From contig OZ243045.1 of NCBI GenBank assembly GCA_965212125.1, positions 1,922,001 to 1,986,000 of the forward strand: 64,000 nt of DNA. Reading direction: 5' to 3'. The position numbers were made by a program, and so were the translations under genes. The notes beneath the pieces are model-generated. The model saw nothing but the letters and a program-made list of their open reading frames with translations. It made no database searches and was not told the DNA's origin. Below are positions 25,222 to 34,267 of this stretch, piece after piece. Position 1 is the stretch's first letter, and the number at the start of each line of letters is the position of its first letter. Origin of the DNA: CAYRJD01 sp965212125 (lineage in GTDB: Bacteria > Actinomycetota > Acidimicrobiia > Acidimicrobiales > Poriferisodalaceae).

Positions 25222-26376
25222 TTAAGGCTTGTCCGGCTGGCTCGGCCTGCTCGACCAACGCAAATAGCCGCCGTCAGGCATAACGTCCGCCGCCAGCGGC
25301 TGCGCATACAGCGCGCCCGTCCCTATGCCGTGGACCAGGTTCGGTGCAACCGCCAGCGCCACGTCACGCGCAATCCGCAGTCCGTCGGTGCCGCACATAA
25401 ACGACGAAACCACTGCGCTGACCCCCCTGACCGACGCCCGGCAAGCCAGGTCAAACGCCGCTTGCGGACCGCCCACGGTGGCTGGCTTCAGCACCGCTAC
25501 TTCAATTGCGCCAGCTTCGATCAACTGATCTAAAGCCTCCGCCGCTCCCGGTCCGCTCAGGTGTTCGTCTGCGGCGATGCGTGCTCCGGTGCGGCGAGCT
25601 AGTTGCGCCCAGTCGGCTGGCCGGCCGGTTGGCGTCTCAACGAAATCGATGTCAAGCCCTGCGACCGCCCGCAGCACTTTGCTTGCGGTGGACAGATCCC
25701 AACCGCCGTTGGCGTCGAGCCGCAGCGCAACCGCGGCTGGCAGGACGTGCCGAACCGTGGCGATGCGGATGATTTCGCTGCGGACGCTGCTGGGTTGCGA
25801 GCCGACCCCGGTGGGCGACGAGCCTGCCTTGCCCGGCGGCGCGCCGACCTTTAGTTTCACCGCTAGATGCCCGGCCGCCGCCGCTTCGGCGCTTTGCTGG
25901 CCTGCGGCCTCGGGGTCGCTTGCGCTGACTAGAGCCTGGACGGCAAGGCGCTGAGGTTCGTCGGCTGAGCTGGCACCGGGGCCGATTGGGCTGGCGCCAG
26001 AGCTAGCCGGGCTGACGCTGGGGTCGGAGCTAGCCGATGCCTGATCGCCAGCGACGGAACCGGCCAGCAGTTCTGTCAGGGTGATCGACTCCATCGCAGC
26101 GTCAAGGTTTGCCAAGGCACCGGCTGCGGCAGCCCGAGCGACAGGCGTCTGCGGCAAATCTTGCTGGTTGCCCGGCTTGGCCCAGCGTTGCAGCTGCGTC
26201 AGTGCTTCCTCATAGGTTTCAAGCCCGAACCCCGGCAGCGGGGCGGCCTCGCTATGCCCGGCGTTGTCGTTTTCGGTGGCCGAGACCTTGATGATGCGCC
26301 GCGCCGACATCGTTCCGTGGGCGGTAGTCAGCGGAGCTTTTAGAGGCAGCTCAACCTCAGACAGGGTGATCTTCAC
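25222..26376 (-). CDS. menC: o-Succinylbenzoate synthase (enolase superfamily)
   Basis: 384 residues. It dehydrates SHCHC to o-succinylbenzoate. Superfamily features: the substrate-side loop in the N-terminal capping domain, AVKLKVG (catalytic Lys), RLDANGGWD (metal Asp), DFVETPTGR (metal Glu), AADEHLSG (metal Asp/Glu) and AVLKPATVGG (second Lys). A Ser/Pro/Gly/Ala insertion of about 30 residues (after AGSVAGDQ) enlarges the linker before the barrel. The GTG start lies 30 bases after menH. It is the last gene of the menF-menD-menH-menC run. Confidence 0.87.
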   Translation of the reverse strand: MKITLSEVELPLKAPLTTAHGTMSARRIIKVSATENDNAGHSEAAPLPGFGLETYEEALTQLQRWAKPGNQQDLPQTPVARAAAAGALANLDAAMESITLTELLAGSVAGDQASASSDPSVSPASSGASPIGPGASSADEPQRLAVQALVSASDPEAAGQQSAEAAAAGHLAVKLKVGAPPGKAGSSPTGVGSQPSSVRSEIIRIATVRHVLPAAVALRLDANGGWDLSTASKVLRAVAGLDIDFVETPTGRPADWAQLARRTGARIAADEHLSGPGAAEALDQLIEAGAIEVAVLKPATVGGPQAAFDLACRASVRGVSAVVSSFMCGTDGLRIARDVALAVAPNLVHGIGTGALYAQPLAADVMPDGGYLRWSSRPSQPDKP

Positions 26377-26406
26377 GGGACTAATAAGACGGCGAGCGGG
26401 TTGGCA

Positions 26407-27348
26407 CTAGCGAGATGGGGCTAGCGGGGCAGGGCTGGCGATCGCCAGAGCCAGATGGCTGAGTATCAGATCTGCCACCGCGTCGGGCTGTTCGAGGTGA
26501 GCGGCGTGGCCAGCCTGCGGCACGGCAATCGTTCGGCAGTTGGGCATTTGCTTGGACATGGTTTCGGTGATGCTGGCGAACTTGGTGTCTTCCTCGCCAG
26601 CCAGCGCCAGCGTTGGCATAGCAATGTCGGACAGCTTGTCCCACAGCGGCGTCATCGCGCCGGCCCCGGCTCCCCGCAAGCTGTGCGCCAGCCCGAGCGG
26701 ATGGCTGCTCGCCCGCTGCGCAAGCGACGCTTGCCACGCATCTGGCCCGATGCGTTGGCGGAGGCTGTCCCATATAGGTAGTGCGGTCCATTCCTGCACG
26801 AACTTGTTGATGCCGTGTCGGGCGATGCGTTTCGCCAGGGCGTAATCGTCGCGGCGGCGCTGCAGGCGTTCGTTTGGGTCGGCGATTCCGGGGCTGGCGC
26901 CGATGAGAGTTAGCGAGGCGCAGCTTTGCGGCCGCTCGCTTGCGAACGTGAGTGCCGCCCGACCACCTAGTGAGTAGCCGACGATGTGGGCTTTGGGTGT
27001 CGCTGCGTCGGCTTGTGCTGTGCCGACTTGTGCCGTGCCCGCCAGCTCGGCGTCGGCCAACACCATGTCCAGCGATTTGCAAAATGAACCGAGCGAGTAG
27101 CGGGCAATGTCGGGTGGGGATTTGGTGGCGCCGTGGCCGATCAGATCAACTGCGACGCAGCGGTGAGCACTAGCCAGGCGTTGCGTTAGCGGCTGCAGCG
27201 ATTGGGCGTTGCCGGTGAAGCCGTGCAACAACAGGACTACCGAATCCGCGCCAGCGCCGGTACCGCTGACGGTTGCAGCGGGCTTGATCGCTGGCAGTTT
27301 GGTGGCGCGTGCAATCCATCCGCCCGTGTTCATGGGTTTGGTGATCAT
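26407..27348 (-). CDS. menH: SHCHC synthase-like alpha/beta hydrolase
   Basis: 313 residues. Alpha/beta hydrolase with LLLHGFTGN (oxyanion side), nucleophile elbow VGYSLGGRAAL (Ser), an acid in LAGEEDTKF and His in QAGHAAHLEQP. MenH eliminates pyruvate from SEPHCHC. Location between menD and menC is the main reason for the name, supported by the family-like YSLGGR elbow and RRRDDYALAKRIARHG cap. Its ATG overlaps the menD stop (ATGA), so the two are translationally coupled. A short tandem expansion (GTAQVGTAQ) lies before the elbow. Confidence 0.8.
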   Translation of the reverse strand: MITKPMNTGGWIARATKLPAIKPAATVSGTGAGADSVVLLLHGFTGNAQSLQPLTQRLASAHRCVAVDLIGHGATKSPPDIARYSLGSFCKSLDMVLADAELAGTAQVGTAQADAATPKAHIVGYSLGGRAALTFASERPQSCASLTLIGASPGIADPNERLQRRRDDYALAKRIARHGINKFVQEWTALPIWDSLRQRIGPDAWQASLAQRASSHPLGLAHSLRGAGAGAMTPLWDKLSDIAMPTLALAGEEDTKFASITETMSKQMPNCRTIAVPQAGHAAHLEQPDAVADLILSHLALAIASPAPLAPSR

Positions 27349-29270
27349 GGGGCGGCGCTTTCGTCCAGGCTTTTATTCACTTCGGCTGCGATGCGTTTGC
27401 GCTGCTGGCTATCTGCTTCGGCATCAACCGACACTGTTATTAGACGAACACCTTCGGTCGGATTTGCCAGCAGATCGGCGAGTTCGGTGAGATCAGCGGA
27501 GACGCTGCCGTTTCTGCTTTCAGCTCCAGCGCTAGCGCTAGCGCCGAATTGATAGTGCGTAAACCCGAATGCATCCGCCAGCGCCGCCGCGATGCTGGCA
27601 GAGTTTGGCGTGGTTGGCGTTGCGAACAGCCGCTGAAACTGGTCAGCGCTAATGGCGGCAGCGATCGGCAAGCCGCTAAAAATCATGCCGCCGCCGTTGT
27701 CAATCACGAGCACCGTCAGCGAACCCGAAGCCTGCGCCGGGTTTTCGCACAATGCCGCTAGTCCGCCGAGGTCGTGCCGCAAGGCGAGGTCGCCAACTAA
27801 GACAGTGGTGGGCTGGCTGGCGGCTGCGAAACCCGCAGCGGTTGAGATCACTCCGTCGATGCCGCTGGCGCCGCGGTTGGCGTGAACGGCGAGTGGTTGA
27901 TTGCGTGCCTGTAGGTGGGTGTTGACCGAGCGCACCGGCAGGGAGTTTGAGGCGACCAACGTGTGGTCGGCGGGCAGGCAACGACCCAGTGAGCGAACCA
28001 CCACGGCTTCGGTCAGCGCCTGGCTAGTGGTGTCGCCAACAATGCGGTCGATCACTTCGCCGGCAGTGGCGTCGGCTTGTAACCAGCGACCTAGCCAAGC
28101 CTCCGCCCGGTCGGCCGAATGGCTGGCTAGCTGGAGCTGATCAGCGACACCATCAAGCAGCGCCGCCGGGCTGTCGGCGAGAGTTGTTGTGGCGGTAAAG
28201 CTTGCGTCCGTCCAACTGCTGGCCGGATTAATCAGCAAGTGCTCCGGTTGATGCTTTTCAAGCCAGAGTCGCAGCGGTTTGGAAACAGGCGAATCGCCAA
28301 TGCGCACGACGGCGGTGGGGGGCTGCGCACTTGCCCAGTCCGTTGCGAGCAGCAGGTCAAAATGATTGATCACGCCAAGTTGCGGGTGGCTTTTTTGTAG
28401 CCGCCGCAGCTGCGAGGTCGGCTCCGCCAGCAGCGGCCAACCTGTCGCACCGCAGAATCGTGCGACGGCTTCGCCTAGCTGGGCGGATGCTCCGTTGGCG
28501 ATATGCATGGGCCCAGCAACGACGACGCCTTGCGCGTGCTCGCTCGCCAAGCTGAGCAGCGCCGCGATGTTTTGGTCGGCGGGGGTTGAGGGATTGAAGC
28601 CCACCTGATTGGGGTTGCCGTCGCTGCGATCCGCTGTTGCGGTGCTAGGTAGATCAGTTAGCCAGTCGGCGGGCGGTTCTAACGGCTCACGAAACGGCCA
28701 GTTGATGTGCACCGGCCCTGGGTTCGCCCCGATACTGAGCGAAGTTGCGCGCCTTGCCAGGCTGCCCCACCAGCGTTGCGCAGTGCCACCACCCAGATCC
28801 ATGTCTGCGCTCGCAACTGGCGCCTCAAAAAACCAGCGGACATGACCGCCGTAAAGATCTCGCTGCTCAATGGTTTGCCCGGCACCCCAGTCGCGCAGCT
28901 CTGGTGGCCGGTCGGCGGTAAGCACCAGCAGCGGCACTCCCGAAAAATGCGCCTCAACGACGGCTGGCAAATAGTTAGCCGCCGCAGTGCCCGACGTGCA
29001 GATCAAAATCGTTGGCGTGCCGGTGGCTTTGGCCAGGCCAAGAGCGAAGAACGCCGCGCTGCGCTCGTCTATGCGAATCCAACTGCGCAGCCCAGCGGTG
29101 GTGTCGGCACTCAGCGTTAGCGGAGTTGAGCGGGAGCCAGGTGAGATCACCGCATGCCGAACGCCTTGCCGCACGGCTTCATCAAAGAAGTGGCGGCACG
29201 CGCCATAGGTCGCAAGCGCGTGTTGGCTGAGTGAATCTTGTTGCATGTCTCGCCGCTTGCCGCTTGCCAT
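27345..29270 (-). CDS. menD: 2-Succinyl-5-enolpyruvyl-6-hydroxy-3-cyclohexene-1-carboxylate synthase
   Basis: 641 residues; somewhat longer than typical MenD. It joins isochorismate and 2-oxoglutarate with ThDP and Mg2+. N-terminal AVISPGSRSTPLTLSAD binds substrate; the glutamate of the ThDP activation site lies in the first domain; RGASGIDGVISTAAGFA and VLVIDNGGGMIFSGLP form the ThDP/Mg site. The start may be ATG 29270 or ATG 29246 (MQQDSLSQ); both follow the menF stop closely. Coupled to menH by a 4-base overlap. Confidence 0.9.
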   Translation of the reverse strand: MASGKRRDMQQDSLSQHALATYGACRHFFDEAVRQGVRHAVISPGSRSTPLTLSADTTAGLRSWIRIDERSAAFFALGLAKATGTPTILICTSGTAAANYLPAVVEAHFSGVPLLVLTADRPPELRDWGAGQTIEQRDLYGGHVRWFFEAPVASADMDLGGGTAQRWWGSLARRATSLSIGANPGPVHINWPFREPLEPPADWLTDLPSTATADRSDGNPNQVGFNPSTPADQNIAALLSLASEHAQGVVVAGPMHIANGASAQLGEAVARFCGATGWPLLAEPTSQLRRLQKSHPQLGVINHFDLLLATDWASAQPPTAVVRIGDSPVSKPLRLWLEKHQPEHLLINPASSWTDASFTATTTLADSPAALLDGVADQLQLASHSADRAEAWLGRWLQADATAGEVIDRIVGDTTSQALTEAVVVRSLGRCLPADHTLVASNSLPVRSVNTHLQARNQPLAVHANRGASGIDGVISTAAGFAAASQPTTVLVGDLALRHDLGGLAALCENPAQASGSLTVLVIDNGGGMIFSGLPIAAAISADQFQRLFATPTTPNSASIAAALADAFGFTHYQFGASASAGAESRNGSVSADLTELADLLANPTEGVRLITVSVDAEADSQQRKRIAAEVNKSLDESAAP

Positions 29271-29282
29271 TCCCGCTTGCCG

Positions 29283-31586
29283 CTAGCTGCCGGACAGCTC
29301 GGGTTGGGCTACCGATAGCAGCGCCTCAAACTTGGTGTTGGTTTCTGCCAGCTCAGCGGTCGGTTCGGTGCCAGCGACGATCCCGCCGCCCGCAAACAAG
29401 GTCATGGTCGCATCGCTCAGCAAGGCGCATCGCAGCGCAACCCGGAAATCGCCACTGCCCGCCAGCGTGGTCCAGCCGATTGGTCCGGCGTACCAGCCGC
29501 GGTCAAACGTTTCGTGGCGAGCGATCCAGTCAAGCGCGGCGGCGGTGGGGGTGCCCGCAACGGCGGCGGTGGGATGCAGGGCTGCCACCAGGTCAAGGAC
29601 GCGTGTGTTGGTTTGGGCGCCGCCGTCGATGGGTGTGTGAAGGTGCTGGATGGCGGGCAGCGTTCGCACGGTCGGCTCGGTCGGCGGAGCCAGCTTCACC
29701 CCCGCCTGGGTCAGAGCCTCACGGATGCCCAGAGCGACAGCACGATGCTCGGCGCGCTCCTTGTCGCTGGTTACCAGCTCATCGGTTAGCGCTGCGTCTT
29801 GGGTCGGCTCCGTGCTGCGGGGGCGTGATCCCGCCAGCGCCTCGGTGTTGACGTTGGTGCCTTCCAGGCGGATGAGCAGCTCGGGGCTTGCGCCGAGGAA
29901 GGTTTGCGCGGCGGCGGTTTGGTTGGTGCCGGGCTGGTTGGTGCCGGGCTGGTTGGTGCCGGGCTGGTTGGCGAGGTGCTGGCTGACGCGGGTGAATGCG
30001 AAAATGGCGCACGAGCCGTAGCGATGGCGGAGGCGATTGAGCAAAACCGGCGGGCTGACCGAACACGGCTGCTGCGTCAGGCGGGCGGTGACGACCTTGG
30101 TGAAGAGCCCGTTGTTGATGCCGGCCATTGCTTGATCGACCAGGCTTAGGTAGTCAGCGTCGGTGCTGCCGTCGGTGTTGCCGGCGGGTGCGCTGGAATT
30201 GCTGGTACTGCCCGACTCGCCGTTTAGGCGCTCTTGTTTGTCGCGGTCGGCTAGTTCGGCGAGGTAGTCGTCCAGATCTGCACCGTCAGCGCGGGACTGA
30301 ATCTCCAGTGCCTCCGCAACTAGCTGCTGCGAACGCTCTAGCGCCGCCAGCTCAGCCGTTACATATGTCTCGCCGCCCGTTCGCACGACAAGTATCTCAG
30401 GCAGCGTTAGATCGCCAGCGCCGAATGCCGCCCAATCGGGTTTTGCGTTGGTGCCGTCGGGGTCGGTGCTGTGCGACGGCGGACTAGCTGGCGCCGGGCT
30501 AGCTGGCGCGGCGAATCTAAACCCGCCCAACAGCAAGGGTCCTGTGGTTGGCGGTCCCGCCTCGCCCTCTATCACTACGTCAAGATTTTGCAGTGCGACG
30601 TCAATATCAGCGAAGCGAACTTTGTGCTGAGTCGCCGTGAGGGTTGCGGCCGATCCGATGGCGGCGATTTCCAGGTCGTCGTTTGGTGTCGCCCAATATG
30701 CGCAGGAATCGCCGTGGGGGCTAGTGGGCGAGCCGGCGGTGGCGATTGCATAAATCAGCAAAGGGTCAAGGTCGCCCACCTTGGATCGCCGCAAGCGAAT
30801 CGGCTGCTGGGTTTTGTGCAGCCTCTCGGTCGCCTTGGCGATCAGCGTTCGCTGAAAGTGCTGCGCCACCAGGTTGGTGATGAGCGGAACCAGCCGGCTG
30901 ACGAGCTCGCCAAGATCTTCGTCCAAAGCACTGCCGGGGTCACCGTCTGGGGCATCGCCCTGGTCATCGGGCAGCAGGTGCTTGTCAAACAAGCTCACGG
31001 CCGACTCCGCCACCCGCTCAATGTTGGATGCGTGAAACGCAGCCAGATCTAACAAGTCCTCCAGCGGGATGCCGGCTTCCAAAAGTTGCAGACCGACCTT
31101 GAGCATCTCGGCCGCGCTGGGGCTGAATCTGGGGCTAGCGGTTTCGCCGTCGGTCTCGCCCGCACTGCCAGCACCGTCTGCACCGCCGCCGCTGGCATCG
31201 CCGCCCACCACGCCGCTAATCGGCGTTATCAGGCCAGCGGCAACTGCGATTTCACACACGCTTTGCTCCAGACCAGAAGCCTGCGCCAGCTCAGCCAAGG
31301 TCAGGCTGGTCTGATTATTCAGCGCCGCCAGCAACGGCTCCGAATCTGAATCGGAATAGGTCTCGCTCTCGCTCAGCTGCCCGATCTGCGCCAGTGTGAA
31401 GCCCTTCGCCGACAGGCTGCGAATCTCACCCAGCCTGGCGATGTGACTCTGGTCATATTCGGCAACCCGACCATTGCGCTGGGGCGAATGCAGCAGCCCG
31501 ATTTTCTGGTAGTAGCGGATGGTGTCAACGCTTACGCCACTCTCGGCAGCCAGCTGCTCAACCTGCATGCTTTCCGGCACACCCAC
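29283..31586 (-). CDS. MerR-type regulator fused to isochorismate synthase
   Basis: One unbroken frame of 767 codons. Residues 1-~265 are a complete MerR-like regulator: winged helix (VSVDTIRYYQKIGLL, then a wing with GRVAEYDQSHIARL), a second helix-turn-helix-like part (LTLAELAQASGLEQSV) and a helical effector domain (LQLLEAGIPLEDLLDLA, AVSLFDKHLL, AQHFQRTL). Residues ~268-767 are an isochorismate synthase: FTKVVTARL (base Lys), GASPELLIRLEG, ALAGSRPRS, SDKERAEHRAVA, IQHLHTPIDGG, LHPTAAVAGTP, RGWYAGPIGW and GGGIVAGTEPTAELAETNTK. Both halves look intact. It heads the menD-menH-menC run. GTG 31580 (765 residues) or ATG 31568 are alternative starts; GTG 31580 best fits the promoter. Confidence 0.85.
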   Translation of the reverse strand: MGVPESMQVEQLAAESGVSVDTIRYYQKIGLLHSPQRNGRVAEYDQSHIARLGEIRSLSAKGFTLAQIGQLSESETYSDSDSEPLLAALNNQTSLTLAELAQASGLEQSVCEIAVAAGLITPISGVVGGDASGGGADGAGSAGETDGETASPRFSPSAAEMLKVGLQLLEAGIPLEDLLDLAAFHASNIERVAESAVSLFDKHLLPDDQGDAPDGDPGSALDEDLGELVSRLVPLITNLVAQHFQRTLIAKATERLHKTQQPIRLRRSKVGDLDPLLIYAIATAGSPTSPHGDSCAYWATPNDDLEIAAIGSAATLTATQHKVRFADIDVALQNLDVVIEGEAGPPTTGPLLLGGFRFAAPASPAPASPPSHSTDPDGTNAKPDWAAFGAGDLTLPEILVVRTGGETYVTAELAALERSQQLVAEALEIQSRADGADLDDYLAELADRDKQERLNGESGSTSNSSAPAGNTDGSTDADYLSLVDQAMAGINNGLFTKVVTARLTQQPCSVSPPVLLNRLRHRYGSCAIFAFTRVSQHLANQPGTNQPGTNQPGTNQTAAAQTFLGASPELLIRLEGTNVNTEALAGSRPRSTEPTQDAALTDELVTSDKERAEHRAVALGIREALTQAGVKLAPPTEPTVRTLPAIQHLHTPIDGGAQTNTRVLDLVAALHPTAAVAGTPTAAALDWIARHETFDRGWYAGPIGWTTLAGSGDFRVALRCALLSDATMTLFAGGGIVAGTEPTAELAETNTKFEALLSVAQPELSGS
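29921..29970. repeat. 15-bp tandem repeat inside the isochorismate synthase domain
   Basis: GGTTGGTGCCGGGCT occurs three times without change (29921-29965), plus five bases of a fourth copy. On the coding strand it gives repeated NQPGT, between AFTRVSQHLA and TFLGASPELL, where standalone enzymes have a short loop. Confidence 0.9.
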
Positions 31587-31615
31587 AGGCTACACCGTAA
31601 GAGTAATCACTCCAA
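31587..31615 (-). promoter_or_regulatory. Promoter of the MerR-isochorismate synthase gene
   Basis: Minus-strand -35 TTGGAG (31615-31610), 17-base spacer, -10 TAGCCT (31592-31587). GTG 31580 follows after six bases. The -35 lies in the centre of the dyad operator. Confidence 0.55.
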
Positions 31616-31631
31616 GAGTGTTTAGTCTTAC
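31597..31631. promoter_or_regulatory. 35-bp near-perfect dyad, probable MerR operator
   Basis: Two 16-bp arms (31597-31612 and 31616-31631) match at 14 of 16 positions around a 3-base centre. The outer half-site is GTAAGA/TCTTAC and the inner one CACTC/GAGTG. It overlaps the -35 and the spacer of the promoter of the MerR-fusion gene. No T-run follows, so it is unlikely to be the terminator of the upstream acyl-CoA synthetase gene. Confidence 0.65.
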
Positions 31632-31648
31632 CCTGCCCAACGTTGGCG

Positions 31649-33196
31649 CTAGTTGATCTGCTTGTCCATGCCTTCCCAATAAGGCGAACGCAGCTTGAAT
31701 TTTTGCAGCTTGCCGGTGGCGGTGCGGGCTAGCTCTTCTCTTATCTCAACGCTGGTCGGGCACTTGTAATGCGTCATCCGCTCACGGCAGTAATCAATGA
31801 GCTCCTGCTCAAAGGCCGCCGCCTCAGCGGTCTCACCCTCGGCCAGCACCACCAGCGCCTTCACGGTCTCGCCCCACTTTTCATGCGGCACGCCGATCAC
31901 CGCCACCTCCGCAATCGCCGGATGGCTGAAGATGGTGTCTTCAACCTCAATGGACGAAACGTTCTCGCCGCCCGAAATAATCACGTCTTTCTTGCGGTCA
32001 GAAATAGTCAGATGATGCTCTTCGTCTAGAAAACCGCCGTCGCCGGTGTGGAACCAGCCGTCAACGATTGCCGCCGCAGTTTCTTTGGGCTGCTCCCAGT
32101 AGCCCTCTAACACAACGTTGGAGCGCGCCAGCACCTCGCCCTGGTCGTCTACGTCAAGTTTGACTCCGATAGCCGGTGCACCCGCCCGAGACAGTCGGCG
32201 CGCCTTGTCTTGCGTGTCCAACTCATCCCACTCCGGGCGGCAGCGATTCATCGTCAGCAGCGGCGCTGTTTCAGTCAGCCCGTAGATCTGAATGAACTCC
32301 CAGCCGAGCTCCGATTGCATCTGTTCAATGGTGCGAGTCGGTGGCGGCGCACCGGCGACAACCATCCGCAGCGTGCCAGCCCCGGGGATTGCACCTTTCC
32401 AGTCGGCCGCCGCGTCAAGCACTGCGGCAACCACCGCTGGCGCACCGCACATCAGCGTCACGCCGTGCTCTTCAATGCGGCTCAAGATCTGCTCGCCTCG
32501 CACCTCTCGCTGCACGATGTGCTTGCCGCCCATGCCCGTAACTGCGTATGGCATCCCCCAGCCGTTGCAGTGGAACATCGGCAGGGTGTGCAGGTAGGTG
32601 TCCCGATCGCTGACGCCGGTGTGCCAGCCGAACGTGGTCGCATTCACCCACAGAGCACGATGGGTTTGCTGCACGCCTTTAGGGCGGGCGGTGGTGCCGG
32701 AGGTGTAGTTAATGGTGGCGGTCAGGTCTTCGTTCGGCTCCCAGGCAATCGGCTCGGCGTTGGGCAGATACATCTGATCGTCCGCATCGGTGCCCATCAC
32801 CACGTAGCGCTCAACCTCAAGGTCTTTGAGGGTCTCTTCCAGCGACGGATCGATCAGCAGCATTGATGCGCCGCTGTGGGCGATGATGTAGGCGATTTCG
32901 TCGCGGGCGAGGCGGAAGTTGATCGGCACGAACACGCGGCCATATCCCGACACGGCGTAAAACGAGGTCATCAGGCGTCCCGCATTTTGCGACACCATCG
33001 CCACTCGCTCGCCCAGACCGATGCCCAGTTCGTCCAGCTTGGCGGCCTGCGCACGCACAAGAGTGCCGAACTGGCTCCAGGTGACTTCGCCCAGACCGCC
33101 GCCCGGCGCGTCGGGTTCATCAACCAGCGCCACTCGGTCGGGATAAACGTTTTCGGCTCGATACAAAAAATCTGAGACGGTGAACGGAACTTTCAT
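31649..33196 (-). CDS. AMP-binding acyl-CoA synthetase
   Basis: 515 residues. Motifs in order: INYTSGTTARPKGVQQTH (P-loop), TLPMFHCNGWGMPY, YGLTETAPL, WFHTGDGGFLDEE, ISDRKKDVIISGGENVSSIEVE and the C-terminal catalytic lysine in RTATGKLQKF. It adenylates a carboxylic acid and transfers it to CoA. The NGWGMPY signature resembles medium/long-chain and methylmercaptopropionate-type ligases; the substrate cannot be fixed. A Shine-Dalgarno-like AGGAG lies about 10 bases before ATG 33196. It is a single gene, upstream of the men operon on the same strand. Confidence 0.87.
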   Translation of the reverse strand: MKVPFTVSDFLYRAENVYPDRVALVDEPDAPGGGLGEVTWSQFGTLVRAQAAKLDELGIGLGERVAMVSQNAGRLMTSFYAVSGYGRVFVPINFRLARDEIAYIIAHSGASMLLIDPSLEETLKDLEVERYVVMGTDADDQMYLPNAEPIAWEPNEDLTATINYTSGTTARPKGVQQTHRALWVNATTFGWHTGVSDRDTYLHTLPMFHCNGWGMPYAVTGMGGKHIVQREVRGEQILSRIEEHGVTLMCGAPAVVAAVLDAAADWKGAIPGAGTLRMVVAGAPPPTRTIEQMQSELGWEFIQIYGLTETAPLLTMNRCRPEWDELDTQDKARRLSRAGAPAIGVKLDVDDQGEVLARSNVVLEGYWEQPKETAAAIVDGWFHTGDGGFLDEEHHLTISDRKKDVIISGGENVSSIEVEDTIFSHPAIAEVAVIGVPHEKWGETVKALVVLAEGETAEAAAFEQELIDYCRERMTHYKCPTSVEIREELARTATGKLQKFKLRSPYWEGMDKQIN

Positions 33197-33272
33197 TTGC
33201 CTGTCGCTCCTGGCTGCTGCTTTGCGCTACCTGTTTGCGCTAACGGTCTAATGCTATTGCGTGCGTTCAAAG

Positions 33273-33278
33273 TAGTTT
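33273..33278 (+). promoter_or_regulatory. -10-like TAGTTT, 8 bases before the exonuclease gene
   Basis: TAGTTT, eight bases, ATG 33287. Supports the internal start over the longer open frame. Confidence 0.45.
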
Positions 33279-33286
33279 GCGGTGCC

Positions 33287-34231
33287 ATGGATGTGCATTT
33301 AGTGGACGGCACCTATGAGCTGTTCAGGCATTTTTTTGCGCTGCCGTCGAGGCAGACCGCTGACGGCAAAGAGGTTGGCGCCATTCGGGGCGTGCTAACC
33401 AACCTGGTGTTGTTGCTGGAGAGCGGCGCAACGCATGTGGCGGTGGCGACCGATCACGTGGTTGAGTCGTTTCGCAATGAGATGTGGGCTGGCTACAAAG
33501 ATGGCTCGGAAATGGAGCCAGCGATTGCGGAGCAGTTTGGTCCGCTGGAAGAGGCTCTTGTCGCTATGGGGATTTGTGTTTGGCCGATGGTGGAGTTTGA
33601 GGCGGACGACGGACTGGCTGCCGGCGCGGCGATGGCGGCGGCCGACAAGCGGGTGAGTCGGGTGCTCATCTGCACGCCCGACAAAGACCTGGCGCAGTGC
33701 GTGGATGGTGTTGGCGCGGCGGCTGATGATGCTGGTGCGCAGGCCGGTGGTGCTGGCGCGCCAACCGGGGCGGCGGCGGGGAAAATATTTCAGTGGGATC
33801 GCCGCAAGGACGTGCTGTTTGACGTGGCTGCGGTTAAAGAAAAGTTCGGCGTGCTGCCGCAATCAATCCCGGACTATCTGGCGTTGGTTGGTGATCAGGC
33901 GGACGGGTTTCCTGGCCTGTCTCGCTGGGGACCCAAGTCAGCAGCGGCCGTGCTGAGCCACTACGTAAAGCTGGATGCCGTGCCCGACGATGCCGTCGAC
34001 TGGGAAATGGAGGTGCGCGGCCGCGACAACCTGGCGGCGACCTTGGCTGAGAATCGCGAGCTGGCTTTGCTGTTTCGCCAGATCGCTACGGTGCGAATTG
34101 ACGCGCCGGTGAGCAAGTCGGTTGATGAGCTGCGTTGGCAGGGGCCGGAGCCAGACTTCGTTGGCGTCTGTGAGCGGATACGAGCGAACTCTTTGATAGA
34201 GCGAGTTGAGGCGCTGGCGCAAGAGCGCTAG
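33287..34231 (+). CDS. 5'-3' exonuclease (PolA-type flap nuclease domain), stand-alone
   Basis: 314 residues from ATG 33287. The start gives the normal family beginning MDVHLVDGTYELFRHFF; the frame is open upstream to 33197 but that part is not protein-like. Acidic metal ligands appear in VDGTYE, VEFEADDGLAAGA and CTPDKDLAQCV; GDQADGFPGLSRWGPKSAAAVL is the helix-hairpin-helix (H3TH) DNA-binding motif. There is no polymerase domain. About 25 Ala/Gly/Asp residues are inserted after CTPDKDLAQCVDG, between two conserved strands. Confidence 0.87.
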   Translation: MDVHLVDGTYELFRHFFALPSRQTADGKEVGAIRGVLTNLVLLLESGATHVAVATDHVVESFRNEMWAGYKDGSEMEPAIAEQFGPLEEALVAMGICVWPMVEFEADDGLAAGAAMAAADKRVSRVLICTPDKDLAQCVDGVGAAADDAGAQAGGAGAPTGAAAGKIFQWDRRKDVLFDVAAVKEKFGVLPQSIPDYLALVGDQADGFPGLSRWGPKSAAAVLSHYVKLDAVPDDAVDWEMEVRGRDNLAATLAENRELALLFRQIATVRIDAPVSKSVDELRWQGPEPDFVGVCERIRANSLIERVEALAQER

Positions 34232-34267
34232 ATGCGGGCCAATTGGCTCAGCGCTAGCAAGACTGCG

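Noticed and set aside
31597..31631. The 35-bp dyad as a terminator of the acyl-CoA synthetase gene
   Set aside because: No T-run follows on the relevant strand, and the promoter elements lie within and directly after it.
33197..33286. Longer N-terminus for the exonuclease
   Set aside because: ATG 33287 gives the family N-terminus and fits the promoter spacing; the upstream codons are not protein-like.
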